NCBI GenBank assembly: GCA_037439425.1
Contig: JBBIWA010000125.1
Span: forward strand, 1 to 7,706
Source: JBBIWA01 sp037439425
GTDB lineage: Bacteria > Acidobacteriota > Blastocatellia > RBC074
DNA: 7,706 nt
Direction of reading: 5' to 3'
Shown piece by piece: positions 1 to 5,463 of this stretch. A program made the translations under genes and the position numbers. Below the pieces are notes generated by a model. The model worked only from the letters and a program-made list of their open reading frames with translations. It did not search any database and was not told where the DNA came from. How positions within the stretch are numbered: position 1 is the first letter of the stretch; every line of letters starts with the position of its first letter.

Positions 1-1
1 C

Positions 2-46
2 TCGGCGGTGGTGGGGCTGATTCAGTTCAGCCGCATCATCGGGTAG
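2..46 (+). CDS. possible C-terminal end of an unidentified upstream gene
   Basis: From the window edge one frame reads 14 residues, SAVVGLIQFSRIIG, and ends at a TAG at 44-46. The hydrophobic run would suit the end of a membrane protein, but it is too short to assign to any family. The stretch also contains a six-pair inverted repeat (15-20 with 27-32). Another frame stays open from 1 to about 183, so the coding frame here is not settled. This is a weak call made only because the window starts inside something. Confidence 0.2.
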   Translation, partial: SAVVGLIQFSRIIG

Positions 47-68
47 GAAGTTTCCAGGGGAGACGTGT

Positions 69-86
69 GCCTGCCCGTTGGCAGGC
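69..86. repeat. perfect 7-bp hairpin
   Basis: GCCTGCC (69-75) and GGCAGGC (80-86) pair perfectly around the loop CGTT. It lies about 23 bases after the possible upstream stop codon, so it could act as the stem of a transcription terminator. However, no T-run follows directly; the nearest is a TTTT at 113-116, too far away. It may equally be a small dispersed palindrome. Confidence 0.5.
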
Positions 87-209
87 TGGAGAAGGTATAG
101 CTCTTTTAGACTTTGTCGGATCATCTATTCGGATGCTTCCTTATCTTCAAGCTTTGCGTGTCTTCGTGGTGAAAGTCTGTTGAGCTCAGAGATGACTACC
201 AAAGGGGGA

Positions 210-346
210 GCAGTGGGTACGCACACATCCTTGCGCGCCCATCTTCGTGAAGCAGGTCATTACTGGATACCGAGCACGCTAGAAGCGTGCCTATCCAGCC
301 TCTCCCCTCGGAGTGAGCAGGCGAGATGCGTGCGTGCCCAGGCTGC
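210..346. repeat. nested inverted-repeat element (possible MITE or structured RNA)
   Basis: Arms at 215-229 and 325-339 are reverse complements at 13 of 15 positions. They extend outward with GCAG (210-213) pairing CTGC (343-346). In the middle sits a two-part hairpin: CTGGATA (263-269) pairs TATCCAG (292-298), and inside it GCACGCT (274-280) pairs AGCGTGC (284-290) over a 3-base loop. The arrangement resembles a miniature palindromic element or a structured transcript rather than a gene. The inner palindrome is of a kind I associate with dispersed repeats in Acidobacteriota; that association is from memory. Confidence 0.5.
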
Positions 347-366
347 AGCCGGGAGGTAGTGGACCG

Positions 367-394
367 AAGATCGAGGATAGAGTGTCGCGATCTT
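367..394. repeat. 7-bp inverted repeat
   Basis: AAGATCG (367-373) is the exact reverse complement of CGATCTT (388-394), separated by 14 bases. It lies about 260 bases before the regulator start. It could be a protein-binding site or a small hairpin; nothing in the sequence separates these options. Confidence 0.35.
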
Positions 395-416
395 AGATCC
401 TAAATTTCAAGCGCCC

Positions 417-431
417 CCCTTTACAAAAGGG
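417..431. repeat. short hairpin CCCTTT/AAAGGG
   Basis: CCCTTT (417-422) pairs AAAGGG (426-431) across the loop ACA. The stem resembles a small terminator stem, but the bases after it (CTGATTAAG) contain no T-tract on either strand, so I do not call a terminator. Confidence 0.35.
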
Positions 432-655
432 CTGATTAAGCGCTAAGCTATGCCCATCTGAGAGACCGCTTCACCGGAGCGCATTTGCTTCTCCCCCTGA
501 TTACGCTGCCAGTTGAAGGGTCTTTTTGCCAGCCCCGCATCGAAAGTCTCTCGCCCTGACCCGTAACTCAAACGGGGGCATAGGCCTTTGCAGTTAACTC
601 TTCTTTCACTCTTAAGTCTGCCCCTTTCAGCCAGTGGCTCTTTATAGGATCGCGT

Positions 656-1669
656 ATGTCACATCGAGGCGACCTGACCGAGCGTTTGATCAGAATCCCA
701 CTCTTACTTGCCGAGCGCCCGCATTCACAGCGTGAACTGGCGCAGGAATTCGGCGTGGATCAGGTGACCATCCGGCGCAACGTAAGCGAGCTCTCCCGTT
801 TCTACTATATTACCTGGGAGCGCGAAGGGCGCGAGGTCGTTTACCGCTTTGGCAATGGTTACAAGTATCACCCGCCAAATTTTACGCCGACGGAGCTGGC
901 GACATTGCTGCTCGCCCAGCAATCAATTGCGGCGACTGGACTCACTTCATTCGGGACGCCATTTGCTGGCTATGGGCGCATGCTACTGGAAAAAGTGCGC
1001 GCCGCCTTGCCTCAGACTCTGCGTGAGTATCTCAATGCCCTGGCTAATATCTTCGGTTCGGCCACCGTGCCCGCCAAAGACTACCAGCCGCACGCCGAAA
1101 CGATAGACCGATTGACCAAAGCCGCCGTCTCTTACCACCGTGTGCGCATGCGCTATCACACGCTGCACAGCGGCAAAGTTAAAGATCGCGATTTCGACCC
1201 TTACGCGGTTTACTTCGATCCTGACGGCGCGACGCTGAAGGTGATCGGCTTCGATCACGATTCGCGCGAGATCAGGCCGTTTTCGATAGATCACATCAAA
1301 GCGCTGAGTGAAACGGGTGAGACCTTCGTGCGCCCGCCTGACTTCAGCTTGCAAGAGTTTCTCACCACCTACTGCTTTAACGGCATTCACGGTGAACCGC
1401 TGAAGGTGCGCTTGCGTGCCTTTGGTGTGACCGCACGGGTCTTTGCTGAGCGATGTTTTCATCCTTCGCAGCGCGTGCTCGAGCCGCTGGCTAAAACGGA
1501 GAACGGCGAAGAGACGATCACCATCGAGATGCAAGTGGCGCGCGGGCGCGGTCTGGAACGCTTCATTTTGAGCTGGATGCCGGAGGTAGAAGTGATAGCT
1601 CCTCCAGAATTACAACAGGCTGTGGCCACGGCAATGCGACGAGGGCTGGCGCGCAGCGGTGAAAAGTAG
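656..1669 (+). CDS. WYL-domain transcriptional regulator, CRISPR-associated
   Basis: This 337-residue protein has the layout of WYL-family regulators. An N-terminal winged helix-turn-helix covers about residues 5-60, with the recognition helix near 35-47 (DQVTIRRNVSELS). A WYL ligand-sensing domain covers about 155-215, and a C-terminal WCX-like extension covers about 245-335. The WYL core is visible at 181-214 (DPYAVYFDPDGATLKVIGFD and onward to RPFSIDHI), but the Trp-Tyr-Leu that names the family is not literally present. WYL proteins bind DNA and are thought to sense nucleic-acid or nucleotide ligands; they often sit beside CRISPR and other defence genes. The ATG at 656 has AGGA six bases upstream and begins directly at the HTH. 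The gene ends 78 bases before cas3 on the same strand, so it may be the first gene of the operon or may control a promoter in front of cas3. Whether it represses or activates cannot be read from sequence. Confidence 0.92.
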   Translation: MSHRGDLTERLIRIPLLLAERPHSQRELAQEFGVDQVTIRRNVSELSRFYYITWEREGREVVYRFGNGYKYHPPNFTPTELATLLLAQQSIAATGLTSFGTPFAGYGRMLLEKVRAALPQTLREYLNALANIFGSATVPAKDYQPHAETIDRLTKAAVSYHRVRMRYHTLHSGKVKDRDFDPYAVYFDPDGATLKVIGFDHDSREIRPFSIDHIKALSETGETFVRPPDFSLQEFLTTYCFNGIHGEPLKVRLRAFGVTARVFAERCFHPSQRVLEPLAKTENGEETITIEMQVARGRGLERFILSWMPEVEVIAPPELQQAVATAMRRGLARSGEK

Positions 1670-1747
1670 TCTTCTCGGCGCAGGCGGAAAGTAAACCGTA
1701 CTTGTCCGGTGTTCAGACTAGGCTATGGGTGTTGAAGGAGTAGAGCT

Positions 1748-3994
1748 ATGAGAAATTTTTGGGCTCACACCTGTAACGAGGAAGGTCGGCCCCACCTGCT
1801 CCGTGACCATCTGCGAGGGGTCGGAAAGCGCGCGCGCCAGTTTGCAGAGGCGGCCCATCCTGATTTGGCACGGGGCGCCGAATGGGCTGGGCTGCTGCAT
1901 GACCTCGGTAAGTATCGTGCTGAATTTCAAGAGTACCTGCGCGGCAATCGCCACAGCAGTCACAAAACGCATCACGCCGTCTATGGCGCAAAGCTGGCTT
2001 TCGCGAGAAGGAAGTTCGCGCTCGCCTTTGCCATCGCCGCGCATCACGCTGGTTTGCACGATGCGGAACAATTGAGGGAGCTGCTCGGTGATGCACGCTA
2101 TGACTTCAGTTGCCTCGACGAGCTGCAACGACTCTTTGAAAGCGAAGTCGGCAAACTTGAGCTGGATTTCAACGGGGGAGATTTCAGTGGCGACAAACTA
2201 GGCGCTGAGTTTTTCACCCGGATGGTCTTTTCCGCGCTCGTGGACGCGGATTTCCTCGATACCGAGGCGCACTACCGTATGCAAGAGCGCCAGAATCTCC
2301 CACTCGAACCAGCGCGATTGCTGCAGCAGCTCATCGCTGAGAAAGAAACAAAGCCCAGGATCGGCGAACTCAATGCGCTGCGCCATCGCATCTTTGAGCA
2401 ATGTCTCGCCGCAGCAGAAAAGGCGCCCGGCTTCTTTTCGCTGACAGTTCCCACCGGCGGCGGCAAGACGCTTTCGGCCATGGCCTTCGCTCTCCGGCAC
2501 GCTCAAGAGCACGGTTTGCGCCGCGTGATCGTCGTCATTCCCTATCTTTCGATTATCGAGCAGAACGCCAGCGAGTATCGCCGCATCTTCGATCCTGAGG
2601 GCAAAGGCATCGTCGTTGAGCACCACTCGGCGGTCAGAGTTTCCGATGATGTTAACGAAGAGCGCCCTCTCAACCCATTGGAGAGATCGCCCCTCGAATA
2701 CGCCGCTGAAAACTGGGATGCGCCGATCATCGTGACCACGTCAGTACAATTCATCGAATCGCTCTTTGCCAGCCGCCCCAGCCGCTGCCGCAAGCTGCAT
2801 AACATTGCGCGCGCGGTGGTCCTCTTTGATGAAGTGCAGACGCTCCCCACGCATCTGCTCAATCCATTACTCAATGTCCTGCGCGAATTGCAGCGCAGCT
2901 ACGGTACCAGCTTTGTTTTTTCCACGGCCACACAGCCTGCATTCAGCAAGAGCAGCTCTGTGACTGAAGGCTTCGCCAAAGATGAGATCATCGAAATCAC
3001 CAAGGACACGAGCACAACGTTTCGACAGCTGCAGCGCGTGCGTTATCGCTTTACCTCGCCGGTGCAAACAGTGAGTTGGAGCGAGCTTGCTGCGCTCGTG
3101 GCTGAACGCCAGCAGGCGCTATGCGTCGTCAACACGCGCCGGCACGCTTTCGAGTTGTGGGAAGCACTGCGCAACGCATTACCAGAAAGCGAACACAGCA
3201 GTCTGTTCCATCTCTCTTCGTGGATGTGCGCGCAGCATCGCTTCGATCTGCTCGGCGAGGATAGGGTAATAGACGCCAACACGATTCGCGCGCGATTGAA
3301 GCGGGGCGCACCGTGCCGCGTCGTATCAACGCAACTGATCGAAGCGGGTGTGGATGTTGATTTTCCGCTCGTCCTGCGCGCGCTGGCTCCGCTCGACTCG
3401 ATCGTACAGGCAGCGGGCCGTTGCAACCGTGAAGGCCGTTTGACCGATGCTTCAGGCCACCCTCTGCTTGGCGAAGTCATCCTCTTCAGGCCGGAAGACG
3501 ACACGCTACCGCCGGGCGTTTACCATACAGCAACGGGGATTACGACGACGCTGCTACAGCAGATCACCGAAGAGCAACTGGCCACAGATCATCAACTTTT
3601 CGAACGTTATTTCACGCAGTTATACAACTACACCGACCCTGATGCCAAAGACATTCAAGATTTGCGCGCCGATTTTAACTTCCGCACGGTCGCACAGGAG
3701 GCGAAGGTCATCAAAGACGATACGCGCCCGGTGATTGTGCCTTACGGCGATGCTCCGCGGATCATCGCCGAGATTCGCAGCCGAGGGCGTGAGAATTTCA
3801 GCAAACACGATCTGCACCGTCTGCAACGCTATATCGTCAATCTCCACAGTCGCGACTTCCAACTGCTGCAAGGCTTGAAGCAGATCAACGAGTTTTTTCC
3901 GAACTGGGAACTGTACCTCTTAGCCGAAGGGTTATATGACGACCGCTTCGGTGTCGTTCTCCATCAACGCTTAGAGGAGGATTTCATTCTATGA
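1748..3994 (+). CDS. cas3: CRISPR-associated helicase/nuclease Cas3 (HD-helicase fusion, type I-C)
   Basis: Cas3 is the effector recruited by Cascade to nick, unwind and degrade target DNA. This 748-residue protein has both halves. The N-terminal HD nuclease has a metal-binding HDLGK at 51-55 and further histidines H7, H21, H75/H76 and H99/H100. The SF2 helicase has Walker A TVPTGGGKT at 233-241, Walker B DEVQ at 361-364 (in place of DEAD/DEVH), motif III STATQ at 392-396 and motif VI QAAGRCNREGR at 554-564 after EAGVDVDFP. All key residues appear intact and the length is normal for I-C Cas3. The ATG is preceded by AAGGAG (1735-1740) at seven bases. The stop overlaps the cas5c start in an ATGA, implying translational coupling. 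No frameshift is seen, so an active enzyme is expected. Confidence 0.98.
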   Translation: MRNFWAHTCNEEGRPHLLRDHLRGVGKRARQFAEAAHPDLARGAEWAGLLHDLGKYRAEFQEYLRGNRHSSHKTHHAVYGAKLAFARRKFALAFAIAAHHAGLHDAEQLRELLGDARYDFSCLDELQRLFESEVGKLELDFNGGDFSGDKLGAEFFTRMVFSALVDADFLDTEAHYRMQERQNLPLEPARLLQQLIAEKETKPRIGELNALRHRIFEQCLAAAEKAPGFFSLTVPTGGGKTLSAMAFALRHAQEHGLRRVIVVIPYLSIIEQNASEYRRIFDPEGKGIVVEHHSAVRVSDDVNEERPLNPLERSPLEYAAENWDAPIIVTTSVQFIESLFASRPSRCRKLHNIARAVVLFDEVQTLPTHLLNPLLNVLRELQRSYGTSFVFSTATQPAFSKSSSVTEGFAKDEIIEITKDTSTTFRQLQRVRYRFTSPVQTVSWSELAALVAERQQALCVVNTRRHAFELWEALRNALPESEHSSLFHLSSWMCAQHRFDLLGEDRVIDANTIRARLKRGAPCRVVSTQLIEAGVDVDFPLVLRALAPLDSIVQAAGRCNREGRLTDASGHPLLGEVILFRPEDDTLPPGVYHTATGITTTLLQQITEEQLATDHQLFERYFTQLYNYTDPDAKDIQDLRADFNFRTVAQEAKVIKDDTRPVIVPYGDAPRIIAEIRSRGRENFSKHDLHRLQRYIVNLHSRDFQLLQGLKQINEFFPNWELYLLAEGLYDDRFGVVLHQRLEEDFIL

Positions 3995-4776
3995 ACAACA
4001 ACCGCGTAACGGTGCGCGTATGGGGCGATTGGGCCTGCTTCACGCGCCCGGAGATGAAAGTCGAGCGCGTCAGTTATTCGGTCATCACGCCATCTGCCGC
4101 GCGCGGCATCCTGGAAGCCATCTTCTGGGAGCCGGAGATCTATTACCTGATTGATGCCATCCGCATCGTCAAAAAAGGCCGCTGGTTTTCTTTTCGCCGC
4201 AACGAGCTACAGCGGGTTATCAGCGGATTTCAAACCTGGATGAAGGATCCGTCGAAGGTCTCTTACATCGAAGCCGGGGGTGGAGCTAACGACGGCACGC
4301 AGCGCAATACGCTCGCGCTTCAAGATGTTGAGTACTTGATCACGGCAGAAGTTCGTCTCTCTTCCCTGGGGCAGAAGGCGCCGCACGGCTTGCCCAAATA
4401 TCTGGCTGAGATCGAGCGGCGCGCGCGTAGCGGCAAATGCTTTCACCGTCCCTGTCTGGGTGTGCGCGAATTCGCAGCAGACTTCGACTGGGTCGAAGAT
4501 GCGCAGGCTGTGCTCGCAGAGCGAAATCCCAACTGGCAGAGCGTGAACGACGATCTAGGATTGATGCTCTATGACGTGTTTGACGCCAACGCTCGCGCAG
4601 AAGGTTTCAAATGGCTCAGCGACGCAGAGCTGGAAGCAATCGAGGCGGTATCTGGGAAGAAGGCGAAACTGCGCTCCAATCGCGAGCCGATCAAACCCAA
4701 GGCCGTCTTCTTTCACGCGAGGGTTGAGCAGTCCACGATGCAATGCCACCCTGAACGAATCCGATTGGTTGGATGA
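3991..4776 (+). CDS. cas5c: type I-C Cascade subunit and crRNA endonuclease Cas5c (Cas5d)
   Basis: In type I-C, Cas5c replaces Cas6. It cuts the pre-crRNA repeat and stays on the 5' handle of the crRNA inside Cascade. Recognition is clear from WGDWACFTRPEMKVERVSYS (residues 11-30), TPSAARGILEAIFWEPE (33-49), FRRNE (68-72), GKCFHRPCLGVREFAADF (148-165) and the C-terminal FFHARVEQ (240-247). At 261 residues it is rather long for the family, mostly from loops around 74-105 and 166-185. The start lies in the ATGA overlap with cas3 and has AGGAGG at 3975-3980, ten bases upstream. By eye-alignment to the characterised Bacillus halodurans protein, whose catalytic residues are Tyr46, Lys116 and His117, this protein has Phe45, Lys136 and Tyr137. 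Only the lysine is kept. Processing may therefore use other residues, or be impaired. Unusually, cas8c does not follow directly: 687 bases of repeats intervene. Confidence 0.96.
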   Translation: MNNNRVTVRVWGDWACFTRPEMKVERVSYSVITPSAARGILEAIFWEPEIYYLIDAIRIVKKGRWFSFRRNELQRVISGFQTWMKDPSKVSYIEAGGGANDGTQRNTLALQDVEYLITAEVRLSSLGQKAPHGLPKYLAEIERRARSGKCFHRPCLGVREFAADFDWVEDAQAVLAERNPNWQSVNDDLGLMLYDVFDANARAEGFKWLSDAELEAIEAVSGKKAKLRSNREPIKPKAVFFHARVEQSTMQCHPERIRLVG

Positions 4777-4842
4777 GTTGAATAGTAACGAGGTGAAACG
4801 GAGATTGCCTGGAATCATTGTGAAACGGTGGACGGATTTAAT

Positions 4843-4925
4843 CGTCGCTGACGCGACGCAAAAACGATTGGCCTTGCTACTGTGGGTTAAAAAACACGGC
4901 CACGGTCAAACGCCGCTACCGCGGC
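4843..4925 (+). repeat. three-hairpin REP unit, left copy (degenerate)
   Basis: Three stems occur in order. CGTCGC/GCGACG lies at 4843-4848 and 4853-4858 (loop TGAC). A decayed CTGTGG...CACGG stem lies at about 4880-4899. GCCGC/GCGGC lies at 4912-4916 and 4921-4925. The gaps between hairpins (21 and about 11 bases) match those of the right copy at 5353-5437 (21 and 12), and the linker TCAAAC before the third stem is shared. This supports two direct copies of one composite element, this one being the more mutated. Confidence 0.7.
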
Positions 4926-4963
4926 AATTGGGGCAAGACAATTATCAAATCCCCAACGAGGGA

Positions 4964-5085
4964 TTTGTTTCGTCGTGTTACGTGGACGCTTATTTCGTCG
5001 TGTCACGCGTGCGTTCGTCCCAGCGAGTACGTGGCCGTTTATTTCGTCGCGTCACACGTGCGTTCGTTTCATCGCGTTATGTAGG
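4964..5085 (+). repeat. imperfect 49-base tandem repeat, about 2.5 copies
   Basis: The core TTTCGTCG followed by a GTCAC-type motif recurs. TTCGTC at 4994 and 5043 are 49 bases apart, and the second half-motif at 5014 and 5063 is also 49 apart. A leading half copy with TTCGTC at 4969 resembles the second half. Full copies span about 4988-5036 and 5037-5085. Individual halves are rich in CGTCG and look related to the CGTCGC arm of the neighbouring palindromes, so the array probably arose by amplifying a hairpin arm. Confidence 0.65.
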
Positions 5086-5168
5086 TATCCAGCTCGTTTG
5101 CGGGATAAGGGCATTTTTCGTCGTGGGGCGAGGTGATCGCCGTCGCGGAGCAATGGCGTTTGTTTCGT

Positions 5169-5215
5169 CGTCGCGTAGCGACGCGGGGATGATAGCCTTG
5201 GGTTTCAACCCACGG
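5169..5215 (-). repeat. partial REP unit in inverted orientation
   Basis: CGTCGC (5169-5174) pairs GCGACG (5178-5183). After 12 bases comes the second palindrome at 5196-5215, centred on GGGTT TC AACCC and differing from CCGTGG...CCACGG at one arm base. A 12-base gap in this order equals hairpin 3 to hairpin 2 of the right copy read on the opposite strand, and TAG next to the second stem is shared in that orientation. It therefore faces the copy at 5353-5437 across the transposase remnant. The third hairpin expected on its right is missing and the transposase remnant begins instead. Confidence 0.65.
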
Positions 5216-5225
5216 TAGCAAGGTT

Positions 5226-5333
5226 ATGAATAACCAAGGTTTGCATCACCGGCAAAAGATGTTTCAAGAGGAATGTCTAGAACTTCTGAAACGGCACGGA
5301 ATTGAATACGACGAACGCTACTTATGGGGATGA
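5226..5333 (+). pseudogene. C-terminal remnant of a REP-associated tyrosine transposase (RAYT, Y1_Tnp/IS200-like)
   Basis: Thirty-five codons from ATG 5226 to TGA 5331-5333 encode NNQGLHHRQKMFQEE and, at the end, HGIEYDERYLWG. This matches the typical C-terminus of RAYT proteins as I know it: an 'INNQ..HH' helix followed by an 'F.EE...LL..HGIEYDERYLW' tail. The catalytic HUH motif and tyrosine lie upstream in intact RAYTs and are absent here. Sequence before 5226 is a palindromic repeat instead, so this is a truncated fragment with an intact stop. RAYTs mobilise REP palindromes, and inverted REP units flank the remnant (5169-5215 and 5353-5437), which fits a decayed RAYT locus. No ribosome-binding site of note precedes the ATG, so expression as a 35-residue peptide is unlikely. 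Confidence 0.75.
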
Positions 5334-5352
5334 TCTATCGTGTGGACTCAAC

Positions 5353-5437
5353 CGTCGCTTCTGCGACGTGGGAACATTGATCTGCTCAACCGTGGGTTGC
5401 AATCCACGGCTAAATTCAAACCGTTGCTTCGGCGACG
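5353..5437 (+). repeat. three-hairpin REP unit, right copy (well preserved)
   Basis: Hairpin 1 is CGTCGC/GCGACG at 5353-5358 and 5363-5368 (loop TTCT). Hairpin 2 is a near-perfect 20-base palindrome at 5390-5409 with arms CCGTGG and CCACGG. Hairpin 3 is CGTTGC/GCGACG at 5422-5427 and 5432-5437 with one G-T pair and loop TTCG. It ends only 26 bases before the cas8c start, just ahead of its ribosome-binding site, so folded RNA here could influence processing or translation of the downstream message. Confidence 0.8.
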
Positions 5438-5463
5438 AAGAACCCGGAAAGGAGCAATCACCA

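Larger units (their letters stand above)
47..655. other. long non-coding region upstream of the regulator, rich in hairpins
   Basis: I see no convincing gene in these 609 bases. The longest open frame (TTG start at 78, 93 codons) has low-complexity, Ser/Arg-rich content and reads straight through palindromes, so I do not believe it. The region holds hairpins at 69-86, 263-298, 367-394 and 417-431 and a larger inverted repeat (215-229 with 325-339). No rRNA, tRNA or CRISPR repeat is recognisable, and no clear sigma-70 promoter for the cas operon could be picked out. The transcription start of the regulator should lie somewhere in its right half. Confidence 0.7.
4777..5463. other. repeat-filled interruption between cas5c and cas8c (REP/RAYT island)
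   Basis: I-C operons normally run cas5c-cas8c with little or no gap; here 687 bases separate them. From 4843 onward almost everything is repeat: a three-hairpin unit (4843-4925), a 49-base tandem repeat (about 4964-5085), an inverted partial unit (5169-5215), a transposase tail (5226-5333) and a second three-hairpin unit (5353-5437). Only 4777-4842 shows no repeat or recognisable gene. One frame stays open from 4571 to 5218, but its product past cas5c is a translation of the repeats. The exact insertion borders and any target duplication are not visible. Confidence 0.8.

Noticed and set aside
151..174. Motif resembling a dispersed 'TTTGCGTGTCTTCGTGGTGAAA' intergenic repeat
   Set aside because: I associate such strings with intergenic repeats in several phyla, but only one copy is in the window, so nothing here demonstrates a repeat.
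78..359. 93-codon open frame with TTG start before the regulator
   Set aside because: It begins inside a perfect hairpin, has no ribosome-binding site, reads through the nested inverted repeat, and its product is Ser/Arg-rich with no family resemblance.
1702..1729. Sigma-70 promoter before cas3 (TTGTCC, 16 bases, TATGGG)
   Set aside because: Both boxes are weak and the implied start point would fall on the cas3 ribosome-binding site.
4571..5218. 215-codon open frame overlapping the cas5c 3' end
   Set aside because: Its first third lies out of frame inside conserved cas5c and the rest translates REP and tandem repeats (recurring FVSS-type segments). I considered a frameshifted cas5c tail, but cas5c already ends with the expected FFHARVEQ block.
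5302..5463. N-terminal extension of cas8c by 54 residues
   Set aside because: These codons translate the transposase tail out of frame and the three-hairpin repeat. The conserved Csd1 start and a good ribosome-binding site are at 5464.
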